64,000 nt of DNA. Source: Cryptomeria japonica (lineage: Eukaryota; Streptophyta; Pinopsida; Cupressales; Cupressaceae). The stretch is from contig NC_081413.1 in assembly GCF_030272615.1 (NCBI RefSeq), forward strand, positions 22,200,501-22,264,500, in the 5' to 3' direction. The position numbers and the translations under genes are program-made. Under the pieces are notes generated by a model. The model was not told where the DNA came from. It made no database searches and saw only the letters and a program-made list of their open reading frames with translations. Below, piece after piece: positions 43,366 to 54,518 of the stretch (position 1 is its first letter; each line of letters starts with the position of its first letter).

Positions 43366-45780
43366 ATGATAAAGAGGGAAGGTCCTAAGTTCAATATAGA
43401 TAACTTCAAGATATGGAAGGATAGAATAAAGATTTAGATCAAGAGTATGGGTGATCAACACTGGAGCTATGTTAAGAATTCCTATGTGATTCCCACTGGC
43501 ACTCTGACTGATGATCAGAAGAGAGAGATTCAGAAAAATGGGCAAGTCATGGAAGCCCTTATCAGTAGCCTTTCAGATATTGAGTTTATTGATGTATAAG
43601 ACAAGGATACTCCTAAGGATATATGGGATGCACAAGAAAGCATTTGTGGTGGTGATGAGCATGTAAAGCAAGCTAAGGAAGAGAGCCTTAGAGGAAAATT
43701 TGAAGACATGAGGATGGTTGAAGAAGAGACCATTCAACAATATGGAATTAGGATTAAGATTGTGGTTGGAGATATGAAAAGCACTGGTGGAACGATTGAG
43801 GATGCCACCATTGTTAATAAAGTCTTGAGATCATTGTTACTAGTCTATGCAATCAGAGTTGTTGCTATCCATGAACTAAGGTCTATTGATAAAACCAAGG
43901 TATCCTTAGACTCTATCATTGAAAATTTGACTGAATATGACTTGAATAGCTATGATGGCAGTGTTCAGAAGACTGAGTCAACCTTTAGAGCATCTGCTGC
44001 ACCATCCAAAAAAGGAAAAGAAACTAGTACCATTAATGAATCCAGATAATGTAGAGATATGGATGATGAAGAGATTCTAATGGAGTTTGAATCTCTTCTT
44101 GCTAAAATAATTCCAAAAGGAACTAGTAAATATAGAGGTAAGCTTCCTTTAAAATGTTTCTCCTACAACAAGATAGGACATATAGTTTTTAATTGTCCTA
44201 ATAGTGACAATAAGGATAAACCAAAGAGGTTTAGAAAGTATAAAGGGGGAAGTAGAAGAAATTGTCTTGCTGCTGTGGATGAAGGTGTTACTGATGAACA
44301 ATTTGAGGATGAAGAGAGTGAAGATATAGTGTTTGTAGTTGTAAACAAAGAAATGTCTGACAAGAAAGCCCTTGTCTCTTGCATTGACAACTTCAATGAG
44401 TGGGTTATAGATAGTGGGTGTTCTCACCACATGACTGGTGATCAGAGAAAGTTTTTGTCTCTGGAAGAATATGATGGAGGTGTTGTCCGGTTTGGCAACG
44501 ATGCACCATGCTTGGTAAAAGGCAAAGGATCCATCTCAATGAATGGAAAAAGTTGTGTAGATGATTTCTACTAGGTAGAAGGTCTGAAGCATAACCTTTT
44601 AAGTGTTGCTGAGCTAAATGACAAAGGACTCACTCTAAAGTTCAAAGGTGGAATCTGTAGTATAATTGGAAAGAGTGGTGAATTTATTGCCACCAGTAAG
44701 AAGACCAGAGGTAACCTATTTCAGTTGAATGCCAAGATTAGTCAGCGTCTGATGGCTAAGTTTGATGACATTTGGATATGGCATAGGCGACTTTGTCATA
44801 TGAACTTTGACAATATTGTTAAAGCCGGTAAGATCAACGTGGTAAGAGGATTGCCTTTGCTGAACAAACGTGAGAATTCTTTGTGGAGAGAATATCAACT
44901 TGGGAATATTTCTTCCTCAACTTTTAAAGGTAAGTCTTTTTCACCAGAGAATTTACTTGATCTTGTGCATACTGATTTGTGTGGTCCTATGAAAACTACA
45001 AGTATTCAGGAAGATAGGTATTTTATGATTCTTACTGATGACTACTCAAGAATGATGTGAGTGTGGGTCACATTCTTGAAAGACAAGTTTGAAGAATTTG
45101 GAACATTCAAAGCCTTCAAAGCATTAGTGGAAAAGGAAAGTGGCCAAAGGATAAAGTGCCTAAGAATTGATCAAGGAGGAGAATTCACTTCTGATGAATT
45201 TAACAAGTACTGTGAAGAGAATGATATCAAGAGGCAACTATCTGCCCCAAGGACACCACAATATAATGACATCAAGAGGCAAATGTCTACCCCAAGGATA
45301 CAACAATAGAATGACATAGCAGAAAGGAATAACAAGACTGTAGTTGAAGCCTCGAGAACAATGTTGAACCAAGGAAAGGTTGCTCACACTTTTTGGAGAG
45401 AAGCGGTGAGCATTGCAGTCTATACAATGAACTGGGTACTTATCAAGAAAGGCAAAGATAAAACCCCTTATGAGTACTAGACCAGGAAGACTCCCACTAT
45501 GAGTTACCTTAAGGTATTAGGGAGTAAGTTCTATATCAAGAGAGGTGAGCATTTGAGAAAATTTGATGCTAAATGTGATGAAGGAATATTTCTAGGATAT
45601 TCCACTAAGAACAAAGCCCTCAAGTGCTATAATAATAGAACTTAGAAGATTGTTGAGAGAATTGATGTCAGGGTTGATGAATCTCTTGAGAAATCTGAGA
45701 GAACCAACAATGAGCAAGTGGAAGGTGAACCGGGAATAGCTTTCTAGGAAGCAATTACAAAAAAAAAAGCAAAGATATCA
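43366..45780 (+). pseudogene. Copia element 3 Gag, protease and integrase
   Basis: One frame with stops. Gag: FNIDNFKIWKDRIKI, DIWDAQESICGG and MRMVEEETIQQYGIRIK, then the knuckle CFSYNKIGHIVFNC (44155-44196; second Cys replaced by Tyr). Protease: WVIDSGCSHHMTGD (44401-44442) with the D-S-G site intact. Integrase: IWHRRLCHMNF, then DLVHTDLCGPMKT (catalytic D), RIDQGGEFTSDEF (catalytic D) and IAERNNKTVVEASRTML (catalytic E). The tail AHTFWREAV and CDEGIFLGYST follows. Stops at about 43436, 43599, 44047, 44572, 45058, 45307, 45478, 45643 and 45746, then a frameshift before 45804. An in-frame 45-bp duplication sits inside integrase. Confidence 0.9.
45220..45309 (+). repeat. 45-bp tandem duplication within integrase coding sequence
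   Basis: Units 45220-45264 and 45265-45309 encode NDIKRQLSAPRTPQY and NDIKRQMSTPRIQQ followed by a stop. The period of 15 codons preserves the frame. A single copy is normal in copia integrase, where SAPRTPQ precedes QNGIAER-type sequence. Confidence 0.85.
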
Positions 45781-45803
45781 GTGTTCCTTTACAGGTAGAA
45801 GAT

Positions 45804-47469
45804 GTGGTAGGAGAAGAAGAAGATGGACAAGAAGGAGAAGAGGAAAAGAAAGAAGAACCAACTCGAGTCATTCCTAGATATGTGAAATTACATCATGATC
45901 CGAAGCAAATCATAGGAGATAAAGATGGAGGGATACTCACAAGAAGAAAGGTGAAGGAGAACTCTTGCATGATCTTTGAATTAGAGCCTAAGACTATTAA
46001 AGAGGTGCTTACAGATGAATATTGGACTAAGGCAATGGAAGTGGAGCTAGATCAAATTGAAAAGAATGCAACATGGTCTTTGGTACCTAAACCTAAAAAC
46101 AAGAATGTCATAAGGAACAAGGCTAGGCTTGTATGCAAGGGATACACTCAGGAAGAGGTATAAGACTATGGAGAAACCTTTGCTCCTATGGCTAGACTAG
46201 AAGATGTACGAATGCTACTTGCATTTGCAGCATTTAAGAGATTCAAGGTATATCAGATGGATGTGAAGTCTACATTCTTGAATGGAATCCTTGAAGAGGA
46301 AGTATATATAGAGCAACCAGATGGGTTTGCCTTATCAGAAGATAGTGACATGGTGTGTAGATTACACAAGGCCCTGTATGGATTAAAACAAGCACCAAGG
46401 GCATGGTATGAATGATTATACTCTCATCTTGTGAAGATTGGATTTGAGAGAATGAGTGAAGATAGAAACAACTACTTAAAATCTGAAGGTGATCAAATTT
46501 TGATCCATGAAGTATTTGTAGATGATATAATCTTTGGAGGAGATGATGAAATGAGCCATGCATTTGAAGATGTAATGAAGAAAGAGTTTGAGATATTTTT
46601 TGATTAGGGAGATAAAATTATTCATTGGTCTACAGATCCAGCAAATGAAAGAGGGTATCTTTATTACCCAGTCCTAGTATGTCAAAGAGGTATTGAAGAC
46701 TTTTGACATGGAGGAGAGAAAACCGGTTGGTATACCAATGGTGTCCGACTGCAAATTGACTAAGGAAGATGATTGAGCATTGGAGAATGAGAAGAAGTAT
46801 TGGTCAATGCTTGATAAGCTGCACTATGTGGTATACAACAGACCAAATATTGCTCATGCAGTGGGCATAGTAGCTCATTTTTAGAAATGTCCTAGAGAAT
46901 TCCACTTGGTAGTAGTCAAGAGCATTCTTAGATATCTGAAAGGAACTATTGACTATGGATTGTGATATCCATATAATGGTGACTTCAATCTCAAAGTATA
47001 TATCGATGTCAATTGGGCAGGTAATGTGGATGAACAAAAGAGCACAAGCGGTGGAGTGTTCTTTCTTGATGGAAGATTAGTATCATGGACAAGTAAGAAG
47101 CAGAGCTATATTTCCCAGTCTATTGCTGAAGAAAAATATGTAGCAACATTTATGAAATGCACTCAAGCAATCTATATGAAACATGTATTGCAAGGTTTCA
47201 AAGTACCTGTATCTGAACCGATCAATATATTTTGTGACAACACAAGTGCAATAAATATTTCCAAGAATCCGATATTTCATGCTAGAAATAAGCACATTGA
47301 ACTTAAAGATGACTTCTTGAGAGAGAAAGTTCAGAATAAGGAGGTTGCACTACAACATGTTTCCCATAAGGAGCAGCTAGCAGACATACTCACAAAGCCC
47401 TTATTGAAGACTATAATTACCTATTTGAGAGGTGGATTACGGGTTCTGCTCATTCATGAAGTCAACTAA
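45804..47469 (+). pseudogene. Copia element 3 RT and RNase H
   Basis: RT: YWTKAMEVELDQIEKNATWS, KARLVCKGYTQEEV, VYQMDVKSTFLNG and ALYGLKQAPRAWYE (46188-46415). The catalytic FVDDIIFGG is near 46515-46540. RNase H: YIDVNWAGNVDEQKSTSGGV, SWTSKKQSYISQS, FCDNTSAINISKNP and QLADILTKPLLKT, ending at TAA 47467-47469. There are stops after 46160 and 46415, at about 46603, and shifts between 46650 and 47000. The final 147 codons (47026-47469) are open. Pol ends 42 bases before the nested insertion, so the insertion hit the 3' untranslated part. Confidence 0.92.
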
Positions 47470-47506
47470 AGTTGTGTGCTTTACATCAGTCAGGAACTAC
47501 AGTGTC

Positions 47507-47511
47507 AAATC
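47507..47511. repeat. Target site duplication AAATC, left copy
   Basis: Identical to 54228-54232 on the other side of the nested element. Confidence 0.9.
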
Positions 47512-48299
47512 TGTTAGGATTCCCAAATAAACTGAGAGGGGGGGTGAATTAGTATCTTGTCGATTTACAAATTTTTTAATCTTATTAAACAAATTGCATT
47601 CCAAAACAGTGTACCGGTAAACCAAAATTAATGCAGTGAATAAGAACAATGACCACAACATAGGGAGCACACCATAACACCATATTTTTAATGAGGAAAC
47701 CCGGTGTGGGAAAAACCTCGGTGGGATTTGTGACCCACAATATTCACTCACTAGCCAATAAATGAATACTACTTACAATAGGGTCTTGCACATGCAGGAA
47801 GGCCAACTGCTTAAAGCTCACTGCTTAATTATGAAAAGGGAAGTCTCATTGACTTACAAAATGGATTATACAAATCTAATATCATGTACTGCTTCGGTTC
47901 AACATCTTCTATGCCAGGTTCAATACTAGTTTAAGCTCACAAAATAACCATAAACCTTACTCCAAAATCTGCCTTAATATTCATATATTACTTCTGCAAT
48001 ATTCTGACCATATCCTCATCTCCTAAATGATCTACAAGATCTCATACTTATATATGAGTCCTAGTACAATTCACCTTGTCGTCTTACAAAAATATATTAT
48101 AATTAAATACATTATGCAATAGATAAAATCCTATCGGTTGGGGTGTCGGTAACCATCTTTGTTGCTACCAGTAAACTATCTACCGGTGTAGAGTCTGACG
48201 GTGCTGGTGCCTGCCAGTGTCATAGGATTGCAATGTTTTCATCAATGACAATACCTTCAATCACCTACAATTTCTTATTGGAGTATTCATTTTCCAACA
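47512..48299 (-). repeat. 3' LTR of nested element
   Basis: 788 bp, alignable end to end with 53435-54227. Plus-strand left end TGTTAGGATTCCC, right end TTTTCCAACA. Confidence 0.92.
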
Positions 48300-48316
48300 A
48301 TCTCCCCCTTTGGCAT
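48300..48316 (-). promoter_or_regulatory. Polypurine tract of nested element
   Basis: Minus strand GCCAAAGGGGGAGAT precedes the LTR start TGTTGGAAAATG. It is the same as the PPT of the host element at 54502-54518. Confidence 0.85.
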
Positions 48317-48509
48317 TGATGGCAACACTCATGAGAAATTTGTTGTCAAAAAAATCTTACCAAAACTGTTTGTCCCAAAATTGTGTGCTCCAAAATTGTG
48401 TGCTCCCCCTGAGCATGTGATCTATTTTGTTGTCATTTTTCTCATCTCCACTACTCCACCTTTGACATCAATGACAAAGGTTGTCAAAAATGTCGACTGA
48501 GTGTAGTTC

Positions 48510-51500
48510 TCAACTAGATCTTTGTAACTGGTGGGTTACAATCTGATATAGATCTACTAGTGCAAAATTTAGGCTGTTAGTGAACCTTTCACTATCCTTT
48601 AATGTTGCTTTTGTCCTTTGGATGGTACCAGTGAGTATGTGCATTTTCTCTTCCGATGTCTTAAGTCCTATAACAAGTGCCTCATAAATCTCTTTTCTCA
48701 AAGGGATGAGGTTATCAAGCTTTGGACCGAGTCTGCATTTTAGCTCTTTTGCCTTGCCTTTTATTCTTTTTTTCTCCTTCTCCAATTTCTCAAGTTTCTC
48801 CTCAAATCTAGCTATCTAATGTTCTATAACTGCTATTGGTTCTGATGAACCAATGATATTGTCAGCTATATCATTTATTTCTTTTTGTACTTTGTTGATT
48901 TCCTTGTCAATGTCCACTGTCTGAAGATTAGTCTTGCAGGTGTCTCTGTACAATTCCTTAAATTCCATTATTGTAGTGCTAAGTGCCGGTAAGAGGGTCT
49001 CAATGTGTTTTGTGCACTTCTTTATTGTCTCATGAAAAAAATTCTCCTTTTCTTTGTCCATTTTCTCTTTAAATATCTCTTCATTTATTTGTTCCACAGT
49101 CAGTATATTGTCGGTGATATACTTAAACAATGTGTCTAATTGACTCAAAGAATCTTTATTGTCTACATTGCACTTGGGTGCAATCATTTTAAGAATGGGG
49201 ATGGTATCATCTATAGCCTTATAGGCCAATGTATTGCAATCAATAATTTTCTTAATTGAATCTAATAATACCTCTATTACATTGGTTGGTCTGAATTATG
49301 TTAATGAGGAACCAGATGACTGTCCAACTGCCTTAACAATCTACAATCCACTGGTGTGAGTAACCTCTTTGCTTATGTTGACCTCTGGTAGGTCAGTTTG
49401 AGTCTGCATTTCTACTAGCAAAGGTTTGGGTTTCTCAGTTGTTGTCGGTGGTGCTCTCTCTGTCTCAACCTTTTTGCCTTCATGCTTCTCAGAAGGCACC
49501 TCTATTAGTTTCCTTGAGCCTTCCACTGCCAATTTCTCTGATTGTGTCTCAGTGTTATCTATCGATTTCTTTATGTGTACCTCTAAACTGTCTATTTCTA
49601 CCTCAGTAGATTTTTAAGTGTTTTCATCAGTGGTATCCATGTTTCTAGTATCCAGGGGATCAGTTGATTGTTTGGTGTGTGTTTCAATCCCAATCTCAAC
49701 ATTTCCAACTGTATCCTCATCATGTGACTCTACAATAATGTTCTCTATCGGTGGCTCAATTGCCAATCTTTCTTCTCACTGGTTTGCTTATCAACCACAA
49801 TGTTTACTTCTTGTGTGTCAATATTCATAGTATACAACACCTTTGAATTAGGATTGGTGTCTTCATGTGTTGTCTCCATACTTTCAACATTATATGTTTC
49901 TGGTGGTGTATCAATAGTCTCAACTGGTGGGGGCAAGTTATCTGTTACTTTTGTGCTCAGAGGACCACCTACCTTTCCTTTACCTTTGTCCTTATCCTTT
50001 TGATAGACTTTGAAAGTCTTTGGTCTTTTAAGATCTTCTTGCTTTTCCTTTTCCACAAAGAAAATATCCCATTTGTCTTTTGTTTCTTCAATGATCTCAT
50101 TCACTCTACCTGCCATTAAAGCTACATGCCGGTGACCGGTGGAAAATACAGTCCAGTTTGCCTCACTTATCAGTTCGTCAATTTCTTCTACTGATTTTAC
50201 TAGGTGAACTACAAGTAATTTTTCTACCTTTATCTTCTTGTCTAATTCCACAATTGCTAATCTTCTTGAATCTAATCTCCTATACAAGTCACTTGGTAGA
50301 TCATCTACAACTTCTATCCAAAATTTCTTGTAAATATCTAAGTGCAAAATAACACTATTTTCTATACTTTCCTTTTCCTCATTGGTAAAAGTACTATACA
50401 ACTTGCTAACATTTGACAAGTTTCCATCTTCAGGTATTTCATTTAGAAGATTGTCAAGTGGAGGGATAACTTGTTTTTCCTTTTTCTTCCTTGGTGTTAT
50501 TTTCTTTGCCGGAGGCCTTACTACTTGTTGTTTCCGTCTTGTTCTTTTTGGGGTAGGAGTGGGTACTGCTGAAGGTTTTCTTTTTCTTTCTACCCTTTTG
50601 AATTCTATCGGTATTTCACTGTCAAGGGAGGTAGCAACCAGTGAAAGATGTTCTTCCAGTTGTAACCCTTCCAAATCGCTCTCATTAATACCAGTAATAT
50701 TCAACAAATCTTCCTTGATTACTTTTGCCTGTCTTGTTTCAATTCTAATTGTTTGTTCTATTTTCTTTATTCATTTCTATGATTGAACTTTGCTTTCAAT
50801 AGTTTCTGCATTTCCAAATATTTCTTTTGTTGGATCTTTAGGGGCTTCAAGGAGGGCTTTTGCATATGTTTCTATTATGTTCTCATCTACCTCATAACCC
50901 ATTTCATTTACCCAAATTATTCTTGGAATCATTGCCTCCATCTAGATTTCATCCTTCTTTATAACAAAGCATATTTCCTTTTGGTATTTGTCAACTGTAG
51001 ATTGAGATATTCTTTCCCTAATCTTCAATCTAGCCTTTAGTACCCGAAAGTGTTCAATTATGTTCTTCTCCCTGTCATCTCCCATGTTGTTAAAGATATC
51101 CAAAAGTTGTTTTCCTACCGATATGTCAAAACCCAATTCTTTTCTACCTATATTGGGTACTTCCTTAGTGATGTATAGCAATAGACATACAAGTAAGTTA
51201 CCAAATCTGAATGTGCCTTTCTTATCACCCTTAATTTTCTTTAGATTGTCAATTAGTTCATCATTTAGCCATTTACATATGTCAATTTTTGCATTATTGT
51301 TTACCATGTCATAAGCACTTTTGATACATAAACTAGAAACAGAGTTTAGTCTGTTGGCATGTGTAGTCTTGTATCCTATAATCATTCTTATGTATCTTAC
51401 ATTAATATCCTTCACATCATTGACTCTCAAGGATCTGCTTTCATATGTTTCATCGGTTAGGGTTATTACAGTGTCATTAGAAACCTTCTTTCATTTTTCT

Positions 51501-51948
51501 GGTCTGCTACTAGTGGAAGGTAAGCTAGTCACTGCCCTAACTACTTCTTTTATTATCTTGTGGATGGAATCTAGCCAAAAGAACTCCCCATGAACTCTGC
51601 TAAGTACAATCCTTATAACTTCATTGGGAAAATCAGGAATGCTAAGTAACTCCACAAAACCTAGGGTTTCAATTATCTTGTGTTCCAGTTTAACATTACC
51701 ATTCTCATCATAGATTACAGTCCTATACATGTTCATAATATCATTAGCACCAAGTTCCTCCATATGACAATGTATGTAAATCCTAGGGTCTTCAGCATAA
51801 GCAACTCCTTTGGTACTTTACAGAATGCTCTGAGGGTATCATCCTTCTTCGCTACTTTGGGAATGATCTTAAATATGGGCCTAGGGCGTTTAACCACTTC
51901 AATTATAGTAGGGTTTGCAATGAATTCAGGTGCAGAGGAGGAAGCCAT
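48510..51948 (-). pseudogene. Large unrecognised protein of the nested element (about 1,150 codons)
   Basis: Starts MASSSAPEFIANPTIIEVVK at 51948. Blocks in order: LLMLKTLGFTYIV, YDENGNVKLEHKIIETLGF with PDFPNEVIRIVLSRVHGEFF (51491-51763), and a helical domain (IDICKWLNDELIDNLKKIKG, then FRFGNLLVCLLLYITKEVPN and ELGFDISVGKQLLDIF, 50942-51430). A basic, nuclear-signal-like stretch follows (PKRTRRKQQVVRPPAKK, near 50570), then a Pro/Thr-rich acidic linker. A coiled-coil C-terminus ends it (48816-49229 and 48510-48785). Frames shift near 51770 and near 49600; few stops otherwise. I do not recognise a domain. Its place resembles the extra ORFs of plant LARD-type elements. Function unknown. Confidence 0.75.
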
Positions 51949-52299
51949 TGTATAAATACCTTAATCTACCTTTAGGTTTGAATTCTTGTATGATTTGCTT
52001 CACTTCTCATTGTGCATGCCTTCGCTTGGGTTTTTCGCACTCTTAGGAAACTTGAATGCTCGGTGGGTGAAAAAGAGTAAAAAACACTTTCTTCATAATG
52101 TCATTTCCTTCAACTACCATAATAAATGTCTGCTGGTTAAGTGAAAACTTAACTCATCTGCCGTTAAATAAGTATTTCATATTCTTACCAACAACTGAGG
52201 GTAAGCTAACATGTTTTCAATTTGTTGTCATACCCCCAAGGGATTTATTTTCAGTTAGATGAAGAATCTCCTGTTGGTGGAGTGATACTCTGTTCTACC

Positions 52300-53400
52300 G
52301 GTGAAGGAATAACTACATTAACATTCTGATCTGAATTTCTAATCCATTGTTTTGAAAATTCTTGTTTACCTCATCAATCTTCTCTTTACCTTTCAAATTG
52401 GGTCCTTTGTTATTTTTCGATGATGCCTTACTTCTACAAAATTTTGCAATATGTCCAATCTTGTTACAAGCATAACAAGTCAAATTATTTTTCTAAATAG
52501 TTTTTCCATATCCTATGTCGGTATGTGTTCTGCATTGATTAGATAAGTGTCCAAATCTTCAACAAACATAGCATCTTACATTCATTCTGCAATTTTCTGA
52601 ATTATGACCAATTTTGTTGAATTTAGAATATTGACCAGTGGGTGCATTAGTGTTTTGATAGTTTCTAGATCTACCCTAATTTTCTCTATGACCATACTTG
52701 TTATAGTTAAAGCATTTCACATTAAATTTGTAGGCATTAGGTTGTCTTACCAGTTTACTGTGATCATGATTGTTTGCAGTACTGGAGCTTTCACCAACTT
52801 CAAAGCCAAGACCATTTTTATCTCCATTAGGTTTCTGATTTTTCAGCATGTCATCAAGTTCTTCTAATCTTTTCTTGAATTTCTCCTTATGTTGATTTGT
52901 AGTAGCCAACTCATTTTCTAAGAAATCTTTTTGTCTCATGAGTTCAGTTTTATCATGTTCCAAGTGAATCAGATCTGTCTTCAACATATCATTTGCATGA
53001 CTGAGTCTTAGATTTTTCATTTCCAACATCATTGATTCTCCTAGCCAACTCATCTTCATTCTTCTTTTGGTCTTCAGTGTCTTTACAAAACCTCATAGTC
53101 ATATCTTGCATCTCATTCCTCAAGGTCATGTTTTCTTGCTTCGTCTTGCTTACAAGATCATTCAAAGTTTCTTTTTCATCATCATCACTCTGTATCTTCT
53201 CAAGAAGTTCTCTTCTTTTGTTTCTAGAAATAGTAAGATTTTCTTGAAGTCCTTGAATGATTTCCTGTGCAGCCTTTAGATCATCTTCAAGTTTCATATT
53301 TTTCAGCTTTTCTGTATCATAATCTGCAAGAGTTGTTTCCAATTGCTTTCTCAAGTTTTCCATCTGTACCAGTGTCAAAATCTTCCTCAAGCTGTTAGGC
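52300..53400 (-). pseudogene. Gag-like coiled-coil protein with four tandem zinc knuckles (nested element)
   Basis: 53390-52990 is a continuous coiled coil (NLRKQLETTLADYDTEKLKN, then LVSKTKQENMTLRNEMQDM). It continues in a second frame (52676-53059: MLKTDLIHLEHDKTELMRQK). Then come four knuckle-like units between about 52720 and 52440: CFNYNKYGHREN, YSKFNKIGHNSENC, CYVC-stop-RFGHLSNQC and CYACNKIGHIAKFC. Only the last is intact; the others lost cysteines or hold stops. The coding region opens about 30 bases inside the PBS, the usual place for Gag. It lacks the UBN2-type core of ordinary copia Gag, so nucleic-acid binding is likely but capsid function is unproven. Confidence 0.8.
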
Positions 53401-53420
53401 TTTTGAGAATAGATGACCAG

Positions 53421-53432
53421 GATCTGATACCA
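53421..53432 (-). promoter_or_regulatory. Primer binding site of nested element
   Basis: Minus strand TGGTATCAGATC, 11 of 12 to the initiator tRNA-Met PBS, two bases inside the 5' LTR. Confidence 0.88.
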
Positions 53433-53434
53433 AT

Positions 53435-54227
53435 TGTTAGGATTCCCAAAGATACTAAGAGTTGGGGGGGGGGGTGAATCAGTATCTTGCCGGTTTATAG
53501 TTTTTTAATCTTATTAAACAAATTGCATTCCAAAACAGTGTACCAGTAAACCAGAATTAATGCACTAAATAATAACAATAACCACAACATAGGAAGGACA
53601 CCATAACACAATATTTTTAATGAGGAAACCCGGTGTGGGAAAAACCTCCATGGGATTTGTGACCCACAATAGTCACTCACTCACCAATAAATGAATATTA
53701 CTTACAATAGGGGCCTGCACATGCAGGAAAGCCAACTGCCTAAAGCTCACTGCTTAATTACAAAAAGGGAGTCCCACTGACTTACAAAATGGATTATGCA
53801 AATCCAATATCATGTACTTCTTTGATGCAGCATCTTCTATGCCAGGTTTAGTACCGGTTTAAGCTTACAAAATAACCTTAAACCTTACTCTGAAATTTGC
53901 CTTAATATTCGCATATTACTTCTGCAATAATCTGACAATATCCTCATCTCCTAAATGATCTACAAGATCTCATACTTATATATGAGTCCTATTACAATTC
54001 ACCTTGTCGGCTTACAAAAAGATATTATAATTAAATACATTATGCAATAGATAAAATCCTGTCGACTAGGGTGTCAGTAACCATCTTTGCCGCTGTCAGT
54101 AAACTATCTGTCAGTGTAGAGTCTTTTGATGTCGGTGTCTGTCGGTGTCATAAGATTGCAAGGTTGCCATCAATGACAATATCTTCAATCACCTACAATT
54201 TCTCATAGGAGTGTGCATTTTCCAACA
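53435..54227 (-). repeat. 5' LTR of nested element
   Basis: 793 bp. Carries a run of twelve G on the plus strand near 53465-53476 where the other copy has seven. Confidence 0.92.
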
Positions 54228-54232
54228 AAATC
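54228..54232. repeat. Target site duplication AAATC, right copy
   Basis: Pairs with 47507-47511. Confidence 0.9.
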
Positions 54233-54328
54233 TTTCAGGATTGATGTGTTGCAGAATGCTACTCCATAGGGGGAGTAGCATAATAGAGAATGGAAGCTTG
54301 TGCCTCCACTTTGGCATTGTTGTTAAAG

Positions 54329-54438
54329 GAGGAGAAGATATCTGATGAGTTGTGGGGAGAAGATATTTGATGTATGGGGAGAAGATATCTGATGAGTTGT
54401 AGGAAGAAGATATCTGATGTATGGGGAGAAGATATCTG
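54329..54438 (+). repeat. Purine-rich GGGGAGAAGATATCTGATG repeats upstream of the PPT
   Basis: Five units starting near 54329, 54354, 54376, 54401 and 54423, with alternating 25- and 22-bp spacing, in the 3' untranslated part of copia element 3. They resemble repeated PPT-like motifs. Confidence 0.8.
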
Positions 54439-54506
54439 TTAATGTAGATACACTAGTCTATGATGTCGACAGTTGCAATGCTACACTGAGTATTGCCATC
54501 AATGCC

Positions 54507-54518
54507 AAAGGGGGAGAT
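54507..54518 (+). promoter_or_regulatory. Polypurine tract of copia element 3
   Basis: AAAGGGGGAGAT directly before the 3' LTR. Confidence 0.9.

Larger units (their letters stand above)
47512..54227 (-). mobile_element. Nested LTR retrotransposon lacking pol (non-autonomous, gag-like plus large unknown ORF)
   Basis: Two matching LTRs (47512-48299 and 53435-54227), TG...CA ends, 5-bp duplication AAATC, minus-strand PBS (53421-53432) and PPT (48300-48316). The 5.1-kb interior has two minus-strand coding regions. One is a coiled-coil protein with a zinc-knuckle array; the other is a second protein of about 1,150 codons. No protease, integrase, RT or RNase H motif is found on either strand. It is inserted in copia element 3 in the opposite orientation. 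Confidence 0.92.

Noticed and set aside
49426-51593. Plus-strand ORFs opposite the nested element's large protein
   Set aside because: Antisense shadows: hydrophobic Ser/Phe/Leu-rich sequence as expected opposite Lys/Glu-rich coding.
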